Positions 25,778-36,734 of a DNA stretch of 64,000 nt are shown here, one piece after another (within the stretch, counting starts at the first letter, position 1; each line of letters starts with the position of its first letter). Both the position numbers and the translations under genes were made by a program. Source of the DNA: Coffea arabica (Eukaryota; Streptophyta; Magnoliopsida; Gentianales; Rubiaceae); NCBI RefSeq assembly GCF_036785885.1, contig NC_092317.1, positions 3,908,501-3,972,500 of the forward strand. Reading direction: 5' to 3'. Below the pieces are notes generated by a model. It had not been told where the DNA came from and ran no database searches. It saw nothing but the letters and a program-made list of their open reading frames with translations.

Positions 25778-26920
25778 CTACCAGTTGAGTTGTTCTTCAG
25801 TAATGTGATGATCTGCACTTGGCTCAATCCAACAGCTACGCAATTGCTCCGGAGTATTATATAGACTTGCACTCGAGAAATCCGTCAGCAATGTGTGAAA
25901 CTTTTTAGTGTCGAGTGAATAAAACACACAACACCCTTTGTGCAACCTTGAAAAATAGATCTTATTTTGCATTCCTTCTATGACTTTTTTTCTTGAAAAG
26001 GAATTTGTGGGGCTAATAAACACCATATTATCACCCAAATCAGATACCTCTTCCCAAGCCATCTTTGTCTCGTCCAACCTAAAAACAGAAATCTGTGAAC
26101 CCAGCCGCCGGACAAACACGGAGATGAGCTCCCCATCAATCTCAAGTAGATATCTTTCATGGCCTCCTTTATAGATTTTCTGGGGTTTGACAAGAACAGT
26201 CCACTGATTGTCCTCGGGACTGAAAACTCCCAAATTCCCTCCTTCACCCAAGCAATAAAACATGCCCTTGTGGAAAACTGGATTGCAGTAAGATGGAATG
26301 ATGGGCAGATTGTTTTCGAACCTGTAGAAGTTCCAATGTTTTTCTCCACGACGAATGATTGAAATCGCCACATGCCTGTAAAACAAGGCCGATAAACCAA
26401 AGACCAAGCAGTCCGGAGATGCTGGTGTTGACAGAAACGTTATAACTCTTAAGACGTAACGCTCAGGATCAGGTACAAGTGGCAAATACATCTTTGCTTT
26501 GGTGAATGGATTGTAAAAGAATACCGAGAAGCGCCCTTTCGACATTAGCAACCAACCCCCCTTGGAAAAACGTAGCACAGAAGAAATAACTGTATCACCA
26601 CCAGGAGGAGGCTGGTGAGATGGCTGTGAATGCCCAGACAATTCAGGGGAACCGAGGCAGTATGCATCTCTATAAACTGGATGGCTGAATTTGCATGTCC
26701 CCCGGCTTAAATCTTTATGCATGAGCCACTGCGACTGAGGCACCGGGAATCGGATTGGGGATTGTTCGATGGGATCAGGGACCGATTTCCATGTTCTACA
26801 CACGTTTCGGAAACGCCTGGCATCGTCCAGAAATAGATGTGACAAGATCAAGGTCAAAAGCTCCTCTGGAACGTTAGTCCAATCTCTCTGCTCCATGTTC
26901 ATCCCTTCCACAACGTCCAT
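25778..26920 (-). CDS. F-box protein with DUF295-type C-terminal domain (At1g57790-like)
   Basis: A single exon of 380 residues. Residues about 13-55 (WTNVPEELLTLILSHLFLDD...) form an F-box, which binds SKP1 in SCF ubiquitin ligases. The rest (about 70-350) is the DUF295 beta-propeller-like region, with blocks such as GGWLLMSKG, FYNPFTKAKMYLPLVP, NPVFHKGMFYCLGEGG, RYLLEIDGELISVFVRR and GMQNKIYFSRL. It would act as the substrate adaptor of an SCF ligase; the target is unknown. DUF295 F-box genes expand quickly in plants, and a broken relative lies head-to-head 1.5 kb away (28409-29089). The start was taken at the first Met before the F-box. Confidence 0.9.
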   Translation of the reverse strand: MDVVEGMNMEQRDWTNVPEELLTLILSHLFLDDARRFRNVCRTWKSVPDPIEQSPIRFPVPQSQWLMHKDLSRGTCKFSHPVYRDAYCLGSPELSGHSQPSHQPPPGGDTVISSVLRFSKGGWLLMSKGRFSVFFYNPFTKAKMYLPLVPDPERYVLRVITFLSTPASPDCLVFGLSALFYRHVAISIIRRGEKHWNFYRFENNLPIIPSYCNPVFHKGMFYCLGEGGNLGVFSPEDNQWTVLVKPQKIYKGGHERYLLEIDGELISVFVRRLGSQISVFRLDETKMAWEEVSDLGDNMVFISPTNSFSRKKVIEGMQNKIYFSRLHKGCCVFYSLDTKKFHTLLTDFSSASLYNTPEQLRSCWIEPSADHHITEEQLNW

Positions 26921-28408
26921 CCCTTTTGATTCTAATGGCGGTTTGATTTTAAGGAAGATTGCAATACCTCTTGTAATTAAGACTTAATTAAAAGAAGAAG
27001 ATGAATGGAAGACAGCAATTTCACCAAGATATCAATCCAATATCGCACAGAATTCTGAGCCATTGTCACCGTCTAATATTTTGACTTCAATCCAATGGTA
27101 ACTATTTAAGCCACAAACGGCAGTAAAACAAGCGCTTAGCTTTGATACGAGCAATCAAATTGAAACAAACTTGGTTCTATCTATCAGTAATTCTATCTAT
27201 CAGTAGGCTTGTTTAACGGCATAGGGCATAAGTATTGTGACGAATCTCACTAAAATTTTTTCAGATGACATAGCAAGAGAATAGAGTCAAAGTTAGTAAC
27301 ATGTTAAAACTTACTAAGCAGAATCAGTAAACAAGTGTAATCAGGGCGTACCTTTCAGATTGAAGATGCAAAATATGTGTGCATGTGTCTAACGCTGGTT
27401 CTTATACGTGTTTTTCCCTTCTTTCTGCTTTTATATTCCCTGCCTACCCCTCAAAATTTCGACTCATCTACTTTGGTTATCGGCTTCGTTTGAAGGTATT
27501 GTCCCCAAATTCTATTTTATTTTTTTCTGTGTACCTGTGTTCTTGTCTAAATTTTACATCATAATATTCGGTCCGAAACTTTTTTTTTTCTTTAATCTCT
27601 CTCTCTTTTTCCCCCCATATATTTACCTGAGGCGGCATATTTCCTATTTGTTTCGTCCGTTGATGATCATGGGCCCCAGAACATCTGGAGAAGTTCCGGG
27701 AAGCTTACTGCCATATTACAATCCATTAATTTTAATTAATAATTCTTCAAAATTTTGATCATACCAAGCTTAATTTGTTACGGTAGTCGTGCATATTGGA
27801 AGATTAGGAGGCTCGTTGAAGTTTAGTGCCACAGTGCAAATCTTTCAGCCTTTTTTTTTTTTTTAATGCTTTGCTGCTTTTTCTTTCTTTTTATTTATTT
27901 CTTGGTTGCTTATTATTACCTGTGATAATCACGAGGAGACTGAAGATTAGGAGAGCTCTAAGAAAGTTTACACTTGCTTGTATACCGTACTGCTAATCTT
28001 TAAGCTTTCTAATGTGAATTACTTTATGGGGTAGGTATTGTTTTATCTTGGCTGCTTAGAATCTTGCTGTACATGTCCCCAGTATGTGGTAAAGTTTACA
28101 TTATCACCTCTTTCATAAATTCGACTAATGAACTAATTAAGAGAATTAAAAGAGAAAATCATTGGGAAAAATGTAGCATGATGCTCATCTCTGCATGTTT
28201 TTATTTCTTTAATCATTGAAGAGAATCAGACGTCAATTAAGCACTCTTCTTTTTATATGGTTAGCTTGAGTTCATATTGATCACTATAGTGTAGTGGAAA
28301 CTGATACTACTATTATATATATATATAATCAAATCATTCTTAGAGTAGTCAAATGTCCTATCACATAACAATGTATTGACTGACTAGCTAAATTTGTACA
28401 TCTTGTAG
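26921..28408. other. Spacer between head-to-head F-box-type loci
   Basis: This includes the upstream region of the minus-strand F-box gene. T-rich tracts near 27400-27620 and 27850 and an ATATAT run near 28314 are simple-sequence. No F-box-coding remnant belonging to the plus-strand pseudogene was found. Confidence 0.45.
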
Positions 28409-29089
28409 ATGATGATGATGATGAATATAATTAGAGACAAGGGGCGTTCCTCAGTACCCCCAACCCCGAAACCTCATCGGTGGCTCATGTTCTCGCATGG
28501 AAGACATTCAGATATCCAAACCTTCTACAGCATACTGGAAGACCGTTACTACGTGAGAAAATTACCAGCGGGAAAATTATTAGCGCAAGCTGTGAAGGAT
28601 GGATGATGATAGTAGATAACCATAAGGATCCGATTGATTGCTTTTTGTTAAATTTAGTCTCAATGGAAAAAGTGATGATGATCACAGACTTGAGTTGAGG
28701 AAACTAGGAGCAGAAGAGGCACCTTAATGTTTGGTGCCTGGAATCATTGGATCGGATCGTTACTTGATTGAATGTAATGGAGAAATGTTCCTAATTTTGT
28801 GGAGAATCAGAAACACGGATTCAGGAGATTGACGTATTCAGATATAACAAGAAAAGCTTGGGTTGATGACATAGGTGATCGCGCTTTCTTCATTTCTCAA
28901 CGGGCTAATTCTATGTCATGTTGCGGTGCTTCAGAATCAGGGCTCAAGGGAAATTCCATCTACTTCACTTACTGGGGAGACAGCGGCCTCTACGTATTTG
29001 ATCTCAAAGAAAAAACCAACTATGCGTCCCGTCCTTGTCCAAAACTGCCTAATTTGTCACCAGCTCATTGGGTTAACCCTTCACCATAA
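28409..29089 (+). pseudogene. Broken DUF295 (F-box family) gene
   Basis: Three frames carry successive parts of a DUF295 domain. 28409-28570 encodes HRWLMFSHGRHSDIQ...YYVRKLPAG. From about 28570 another frame gives KIISASCEGWMMIVDNHKD and LLNLVSMEKV. A third segment near 28733-28800 gives GIIGSDRYLIECNGEMFLIL, and 28850-29060 gives WVDDIGDRAFFISQRANSM and NSIYFTYWGDSGLYVFDLKEK. At least two frameshifts and in-frame stops separate them, with no splice sites that would rescue the frame. The N-terminal F-box is absent. It is a relative of, not a copy of, the intact gene at 25778-26920. Confidence 0.8.
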
Positions 29090-29289
29090 TTTCTTACGGC
29101 TTAACTACTAGTAAGTGCCTAATTTTATTGAGTCGACCGGGTTAAACGCATAAAATCCCTACAAGGTTGTTCTCTATTATGGCTGCAAAGATTTATCTCG
29201 CGTTTTGGAGTTTCGGAGATTCAAGGTGTTTATTTTTCAGTTGATAATTCATATAAGAAGGAAATTCCTTCCGCTAATGCAGCTTTACA

Positions 29290-29320
29290 CCCCCCCCCCC
29301 CCGGCGCGGGGGAACCAAAA
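29290..29320. repeat. Poly(C) tract with A-rich tail
   Basis: Thirteen C residues (29290-29302) are followed by GGCGCGGGGGAACC and eight A residues. The last part resembles the 3' end of the SINE fragment at 41237-41334 (GGGCGGGCAACC plus A run), so it may be a tiny truncated SINE end. No target-site duplication was found. Confidence 0.35.
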
Positions 29321-29703
29321 AAAAGGCTTGTAGTTCTTTCGTTTGAATAGAACTAGTGCTAATATTTTCCGTGTTAAGTTGATTAATTTTTAGCCGTTAT
29401 ATATTTCTTATAATGTAGAGAGTTATATAATTATTATAAGTCTAGCTTAAATTATAAAATATTAGTGCGGTAAATTGGTTGGATGAATATAGTGTTAATA
29501 GTTTGTGAAGTATGGAGGATATTTTGTAATATAATGGTTAATAAAGTACTATAATTGAGACAATACAGTGTCGACATTTTGTGTGGTATGATTTGCATAA
29601 ATTATGTGGTCTGGGTGAGGTAATTATAAAGATACCCGTCTATATTTATGTATATCTCTATTACTCACTAAGTTCCATAAATATGGGCCTATTTCCTTTT
29701 TTT

Positions 29704-30960
29704 TGTGCACAAATTAAAACATTTAATCAATATAATCACAAGAATTATTTTTCTTCCATATTTTTGTAAAATGTCGCTCACTAATATTAGATCATTAATC
29801 CACATTAAGAGCCATGTATTATTACATTGTTTTTGAAATTTACAGTACTTTAATTTTTTTAATGTAAGAAACAATGTAATTAATGTTGCATGTTTGACTA
29901 AAAGAATAATAAAAAAATAGCATACAACATTGCTTTTCAATTTAGAGTAATTTAGAGCCTTTAGGAAAAATGAATATATATACATTAAATTTAGAGCCAT
30001 TAGGAAAAATTTTATAATAATTATATATATACATTAAATATGGATATTTATCTAACAATATAAAAGTGAGAGTTGCCCCATGAACAATGTTTTTTTGTCA
30101 AGCGGTTATCCTGCAATTGTTATTGGATGCCCAGACTATTAGTAAATAACATACTAATTATTCTTTTTTATAGAATGAAAAATAAGAATAAAAACAAGGG
30201 CATTAAAAATTTGTAATAATTATATAGACTAATATGGATATATAGACTAATATATCTTTATAATTGTATGTTTTAAAAAGTAGTAGGATTAGAAACCATT
30301 TTTAGTCAACGACACCTTAACCGATTTTGGTTAATTGTGATAACAATGCTGGACTATTTTTCTTTTTTTTTTTTTTTACTGCTGTTCAATTTTTGGGAAT
30401 CATGCAGTCAAAAGCTACTGTTGAACATGCTAAACAATCACTGCATTCAACAATTTTAAAGAGCACTATTTTATTTCATTTTTTTGCAATATATGCATTC
30501 ATTTTTTTCCAAACAATTTTATTTCATGTCGCAGTAATAAAATCCATTTTTTAAAGTCACTAAAGCCAATAATAATTTATTAATTATTTCCTCAATAATT
30601 GTGTATTTACACTCAACATTATTTAGATTGTTTCTTACATTAAAAAAATTAAAGTACTGTAAATTTCAAATAAATTTAATAATACATGGCTCTTAATGTA
30701 GATTAATGATCTAATATTAGTGAGCGGCATTTTACAAAAAATATGAAAGAAAAATAATTGTTGTGATTATATTGATTAAATGTTTTAATTTGTGCAAAAA
30801 AAAAAAAGAGGAAAAAGCCAACAAATACAAAAGCCATCAAAGTTACCCATAATTACCAAATAACCGCTTGACAAAACGTCACTATTCATAATCCAACTCT
30901 TTCTTTTATATATTTAGAAAATCACTATTCATAATCCAACTCTCTCTTTTATATATTTAG
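29704..30960. repeat. Complex palindromic AT-rich region
   Basis: Two sets of inverted repeats are interleaved. Arm set 1 is 29704-29890 with 30615-30800 (about 187 bp, high identity, including GAGCCATGTATTATTA and its complement). Arm set 2 is 30045-30112 with 30859-30957 (TTGTCAAGCGGTTAT and its complement). The order is 1, 2, 1', 2', so they cannot be the nested arms of one hairpin. There is also a direct tandem pair at 29948-30045 (TTTAGAGCC.TTAGGAAAAA...) and another at 30871-30960 (ACTATTCATAATCCAACTCT twice). Two MITEs inserted or recombined together is the likely cause. Confidence 0.7.
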
Positions 30961-31012
30961 ATTTAGATGAATGCTGACCTGCTTTGTCCTCTGATGCACC
31001 AGCTGTTGTCAT

Positions 31013-31718
31013 TAGGGGTGGCAATTTTCGACACGACCTGAAAACACGACACGAACCTAACACGAAATTAATGGGTTTGGGTTGAGGTTTCGAGAATTCG
31101 GGTCAGAAACGGGTTGAACCCGATGAAACCGAAAAGAAAACATGTCGATTTCGGGTCAACCCGTGGTGACCTGATATGACCCGATATGACCCGTTTACGA
31201 ATTAAAAATAATTTAATAAACATAAAAATAATTTTATCTAACTAAACTAAGTTATTCTTTTTTTCAAAGGCATTAATTACTTAATCCTAAATGAATTTAT
31301 TTAATTTGTGTGAAGTTGAAATTATTATATTTGGACAAATAATATATTATATTATTTTTTACTTTTATACTGTTTTAATTTATTTTATATTTTGTTTGGG
31401 ATAAAACACTTTTACGGTGTTTAATTTATTTTAGATTTGGTTTAGAATTATTTATTTAAATTTTTATTACTTGATTATGTAATTAGTTTTGTGAGAAATT
31501 GATTTTATTAGAAATTACAGTGATAAATTAATAAATTAAAATTAAGTTTCGGGTCATTTCGGATCGACCCGTCAACCCGTCAACCTGAAATTTTCGGGTT
31601 CGGGTCAGCATACCTGACCCGTCACAGGTTGACGGGTCGGGTTCGGGTCAACAGATTTTCTGACGGGTTGACCCGAACCCGACCCGTCAACCTGATTTGA
31701 CCCGAATTGCCACCCCTA
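31013..31718. mobile_element. hAT-type non-autonomous element with perfect 8 bp duplication
   Basis: This 706 bp element has inverted ends TAGGGGTGGCAA...TTGCCACCCCTA and is flanked by an exact 8 bp duplication GTTGTCAT (31005-31012 and 31719-31726). Eight-base duplications and these termini are diagnostic of the hAT superfamily. Subterminal regions are packed with GGGTC/GACCC motifs in both orientations (31020-31200 and 31550-31700) around an AT-rich core, the usual pattern of transposase-binding sites. No transposase is encoded. The intact duplication suggests a fairly recent insertion. Confidence 0.92.
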
Positions 31719-31726
31719 GTTGTCAT

Positions 31727-34700
31727 GCTTTCAAATTGAAGGCTAACCAACAATGTAAGCTCGGTAGCTTCATTGGTTCTTATCCAGACGTCACCGTTTT
31801 GAGTCCCACTTATTACTGCGTAGTGCATCTTTAATCTGGCACAAGTCAGGATATCCCTGCGTTAGGATACCTCCTTCTGTTTCTTAGGAACATTATTGAT
31901 TCTTTCAAGATTGCACACAATATGCCCACAGAAATCCCTCTTGAGGGCGGATCCTAATTTTTAACATATTCGTCTTCTCGACTAGCTAAATTGTGGTTTT
32001 TTAGTCGGAGTTGCATAGGTTCCTTTTGTAATTAGTCCAATAAAGTTTAAAAATTGGTAATTTGCATTTCAAAATCTAATGTATGCACTCCCAAAAGAGG
32101 CAAACTAATGAAATTGAGTTGACTTTTTTTTTTTTTTTTGAATTTTTACATTAATTATTCATTTATCTTTTCTTCTTTTTGCGTAGAGCTGAGTGTTTTT
32201 TTTTTTTTTTTTTGGTGTATAAGTGAGAGGATTTGAAGGAGAAGGGTTGGATAGGATGATAAGATGGGAAGGATTTTTGTGCTTTCAGTTGCACCATTGT
32301 TATTCAAACTAATTCCAAAAAATATATATATAAGGTACAAGAAACGAAGGAGAGCTACAAAAAAGAATGAAAAAACAAAATGTACACCAAGTGACAAAAG
32401 AACTTGGGCTATTCTCTTGAAGTAAAATTTTTCCAAGAGTTAAAAAAAAAAAAAAAAAAAAACACAAAGGCTACTCGTCACATGTTGTTTCTTCTTCTAG
32501 TCAAACTAGTAGTTAAGTGAAATATTAAAGAGATGAAATGTGTTCATAAATCAAATATGCAATTGTCTAGTATAATTGATGCAATCGTTCAATTAGCATG
32601 TTCTAGCTAGAGCAGCAACTTCACTGTAAAAGAAATGTATTCACAATATATTGAAAATATTGAGTATCTTCTAGACTCTATGGCATCGCAAAGAGTTTTG
32701 TACAAATTCCATGAAAATGTATGATATGTTGCCTCCATTAATCCCTTTTTTTTTTTTTCCTAAGGGGAGATTTAAAGCCTTGTAAGGAGTATCTTCTAGA
32801 CTCTATGGCTTCAAAATAGGATGTCACGGTCATCTAACTAATTCTCCCTTAATAATTTTAGATGTTTATGTAAGTAAAAGTAATGAGGAAAAAAAAAGAT
32901 TTGTTTGAGGAAACACCAGAAAAAAAAAAAAGTATATTTGCTTAACGAAATAAGACTGACACTGTGAAATATCTAAGACAAAGAACAGATACTTGACAAG
33001 AAAAAAAAAATAATGAAAAAAGAAAATAGATGAGAAACTTTTAGTCCTTGTCTAACCCAACCTGAGAAACAGACGCAGTTGATGATGGGCCATGTCCAAA
33101 ATTTCCACGCGAAGCCGAAATGCTAAATCCAAGTTCTCTGAAGATGAACAGAGTTGTTATTTTTTTGTGCACTTTGCTATTGGCTTTTAAATTTTGTCAA
33201 CGAATACTTTGAAAAACAAAATTAAATTGCTTAAACAAATGCATTTTTGCAGGCTTGCACGTCTTGATCTTGTTTCTGCTTCTCGTTAGATAGTTTACCT
33301 GTCAAGAATAAAGAGAAACTCCACATTCCCTGAGCTAGCATCCAAATAAGTTGTATAATTTTTCCATTCAAAGGTAAAGGATATTTGTTTGGTTGAGATA
33401 GTTTAGGTTAGATTCCTTAATCATATCTAATAATCGTGCAGCAAGCTTGTGCATTTTGAACCATACAACATGAAGTTGGTCCATTGTATGCATGAAATTT
33501 ATTATCGAATTTTTCAGCAGTGAATTTGTTGTACTTTAGGGAAAAAATTAAAATAAAAAGTTCCCAATTAACAAATACAATTCAACTTTTTGCATACAGT
33601 TTTTTCCCTTTTTTTTTTTTTCCAAATGAGAGGTTTTGAATCGAGGACCACCTATTTATAATTTCTCCCACCTTACTATCCAAATCAACCCTTTCCGGAA
33701 AACTGACACCTTTCCTTATGAGTAGAAGGAAAATAATACCCAAGAAAATGCATTGAAAATCTCGGATTTCATTGATTAACACACAAGTGTTCTTCAAGAA
33801 ATTATTCGACATAATGGAATAATGGACCTCAACTATGTCTGATATTATGAACGTTATAAACGCTAAAAAATCCAGAGTCATCACCACAACTGAGTACATC
33901 TTGCAGAAGCAGTGGTTCAAATTAACTTGCCATCTTCTTTTACATCAACCTGTCAACTTCTCCATTCTTGTTATCAGTTGAGTGTCTGCCAGCTAAAATC
34001 AATAGACAAAATGACCAGGATACGTATGCTGCACGCCTTCTAATATGTGGTACTATTACTTTACTTCCACAGCATTCAACAGTATTCAAGAAATACATGC
34101 GCTTTCTGATATGTATATCGGATTTCACGTAATGAGAATTTTAATCAACTTATTTATCATAATCTCAAGGGTCATTATCTTATGTTTCAAATTGAAAGAG
34201 AGATTTGTCCGGCAGGTCATTAGCTACTGCTCGGATCACCTAACACCCCGACTTCAATTATTCCTTACTTGCTGCAAAAAGAGAAAACCAAGTAAGGAGA
34301 TGGAGTAGTTAGTTTGATATCAAGTAATCCTTTTTTTTTTTTTTTAATTCACTTGGGACTTGGCAGACGACGCCAATTTTAGATTTGGGGTTAACAAAGA
34401 AATTGATTAGGACGTCATTTAAAAAGAAAAATACGCATAGCCCCTCTCTCCCTGCAACAAATAATGATAGTATTTAACTGAATGATGATTAAAAGCTGTT
34501 GGAGGTATTTATGGTATGGAACACAAATCAGTGCGAGGAAACTGGTCCTAGAAAGTTCATGCATTAAGGAAGATCATGATGAAGTACAATGCTTTCTTGC
34601 CACATTCTGAGTCCGATATTCAGGCAACTACAGCCGCAACCACAAGGATAAACAAGAAGAAAGGAAGCACTCTCAACTCTGGAAAAGAGACTGGGGCACC

Positions 34701-35375
34701 ACCATCTTCCTTGAGGTGGAAAAGTTGTGCTAAAGTATCAGCACATCTGATGGTTGATGGTTTTATGCCTTTCTCCATCAAACTGAAAATTCTGGCACAT
34801 GCATGTCTTGGCATTCTCCATACTAGCGAATTTGGATCAGGGCAACTGAACAAGTTGATCAATATATATCCACGTGATGTATTTACTCCTCAAACAGAGA
34901 CACTTCAGCAACGTGAGCATGTCGTAATAAGCTTGCCACTAGTGAAAACATGGGTCTATATTTGAAAGATATGCTGGGCAGTCAACAATTGCATCAGATG
35001 ATATTTTAATGAGGATAAAACATAAAGATTTACATACAAAATTTCCTAATGTTTGGGCTACCAATCATGCAGGAACAACTTAGATATGGCCACACATAGG
35101 TGAAAGAAGTCGGGGGAAGAAATCAAGATTACCTGTGAGTGACATCTATCCGAAAATGATAGCCAATCTATGGACTATTTTAATCGTTTCCAAGCATGCA
35201 TTTGGATTTTGGTCATAGTTCAACCAATAGAACTTTTTCTCGTACGTTAAACATATCAAACAATATGATTCTGTGACATGATTAAGGCAATATAATAAAC
35301 CTAGTAAAACCTTAAAAATATATCTTGTTTTCCGTACTGTTTGGGCTGCTCATGCGTTACCTACTATTCTTTGGT
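31727..35375. other. Gene-poor spacer
   Basis: No gene could be supported. Homopolymer A or T tracts recur at 32120, 32200, 32440, 32748, 33608 and 34330. Repeat C copy 2 occupies 33345-33690. A 129-codon plus-strand frame at 34576-34965 and an antisense frame at 34862-34620 have no recognisable domain. TATAAATA at 35376 begins the next gene's promoter. Confidence 0.45.
33345..33690 (-). repeat. Dispersed repeat C, copy 2 (inverted)
   Basis: The reverse complement matches 23430-23825 across nearly its whole length with scattered substitutions and small indels; see that entry. Confidence 0.7.
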
Positions 35376-35383
35376 TATAAATA
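35376..35383 (+). promoter_or_regulatory. TATA box of the HypSys-like precursor gene
   Basis: TATAAATA lies 45 bp upstream of the ATG at 35428. Transcription would be expected to begin about 25-35 bp downstream, giving a very short 5' leader of roughly 15-25 nt. Confidence 0.65.
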
Positions 35384-35427
35384 CACTTAGACTTCAGCAG
35401 AAGGCTTGTGTCTTAGTCTAAGTTAAT

Positions 35428-36734
35428 ATGACGATTCTCGGTATGAGAGCTTTCTTTCTGATTTGCCTCTTTTCTCTTTTGGGAATTCAAGCAAGACCTT
35501 TGCTAGGTAACTTTCACGTTTCAACTCCTAACTATGCTTCCTCGTTATCAGGGATTTGAATTTAAAATCTATTACTAAGCAGCCTGAAACAACAATGGCA
35601 TACCATTGTCTCTGTGCTGCTACTTCTTCCACTATATAAGTTGGATTTAGTGAGGCGCAGACTCTAAAATGTTCAAGTCAGTATACTTCACACTCATTCT
35701 TGCAGTGGATTTTCTTATTCAATCTTAATGTTTCATGATACTTGATCTTGTGATCTGGTGTCTTCACTGATTTCAGTTCCTTTCAACACTTTCCACATTT
35801 TCCTCTAATTAATATGTGAACGAATGCATAACAAATTTCATTACTAGTTATTTCTGCTCTAATTTGTTATGATATCTTTGGAGGCTTAAATGCTTACCCT
35901 TCTGCCAAGTCATTCTTTCCTTGTACGAATTAATGATTGTTATGCCAACTATTTTCAGGTTCAATCCATTTATCTCAAGATTTATTGATATATTGTGCAT
36001 GGTACCATGCAGTTCCTGGAAAGTACTAATGGATGGTTTAAAATCTTTTGATTTTGCACGTTACTAGCTTGATTACCTAACGATTTCCTTGCGCTGCAGA
36101 GCATGGTTACACCTCTATGGTCGAGTCAAATGACGGAACTCCTGCTCCTAAGAGTGTAGACAAAGTCCTGTTGAGGATGATCATAACTTACGAGCAAGCA
36201 CCAGGCTTGCATCTGGTTCAACCGTCCTTGGCAACCAGCTATGGAAGGACTCTTTCACCTCCTCCTCCACCAATGCCAGCATCACCAACTCACTATCATG
36301 AAGCAAGCCATGGAGTCGAGCAAACGCCAGGCTTACATCTGGTTCAACCGTCCTTGGCAACCAGCTATGGAAGGACTCTTTCACCTCCTCCTCCACCAAT
36401 GCCAGCATCACCAACTCACTATCATGAAGCAAGCCATGGAGTCGAGCCAACGCCAGGCTTACATCTGGTTCAACCGTCCTTGGCAACCAGCTATGGAAGG
36501 ACTCTTTCACCTCCTCCTCCACCAATGCCAGCATCACCAACTCACTATCATGAAGCAAGCCATGGAGTCGAGCAAACGCCAGGCTTACATCTGGTTCAAC
36601 CGTCCTTGGCAACCAGCTATGGAAGGACTCCTTCACCTCCTCCTTCACCAAAGCCAGCATCACCAACTCACTATCATGAAGCAAGACATGGAGTCTATGA
36701 ATCACCTCCAAATCCCTTCCTAGCCTCAAGCTAA
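35428..36734 (+). CDS. Secreted Pro-rich peptide precursor with four 42-residue repeats, probable preproHypSys
   Basis: Exon 1 (35428-35506) encodes a signal peptide, MTILGMRAFFLICLFSLLGIQA; exon 2 (36100-36734) joins in phase 1 to give RPLL/EHGYTS. Total 237 residues. After a short acidic/basic spacer come four tandem 42-residue units with consensus TPGLHLVQPSLATSYGRT, then LSPPPPPMPASPTHYHEASHG. Hydroxyproline-rich systemin precursors of tomato and tobacco have a signal peptide and several 15-20 residue peptides that often start near GR and contain PPPP or PPSP, Ser/Thr and sometimes THQ. GRT..SPPPPP...SPTHYHE fits that pattern well. The mature peptides would be prolyl-hydroxylated, glycosylated and released to the wall as wound/defence signals. 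This family call rests on motif resemblance. The exon junction is inferred from splice consensus (CTAG/GTAACT, TGCAG/AG). A generic Pro-rich wall protein is the alternative. Confidence 0.72.
36192..36695 (+). repeat. Four tandem 126 bp coding repeats
   Basis: Units start at 36192, 36318, 36444 and 36570, each exactly 126 bp (42 codons). Units 1-3 differ by only a few bases. Unit 4 has several changes in its last half (for example SPPPSPKPASP for SPPPPPMPASP and EARHG for EASHG). The exact periodicity keeps the frame and points to recent unequal crossing-over or gene conversion. Confidence 0.95.

Noticed and set aside
31622-31828. Minus-strand frame MHYAVISGTQNGDVWIRTNEA...
   Set aside because: It runs into the hAT element's terminal motif array, so it cannot be one ancestral protein.
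34576-34965. A 129-codon plus-strand frame and an 80-codon antisense frame with a hydrophobic C-terminus (LPFFLFILVVAAVVA).
   Set aside because: No recognisable domain, no clear start context and no splice partners. The hydrophobic tail is suggestive of a GPI signal but not enough to call a gene.
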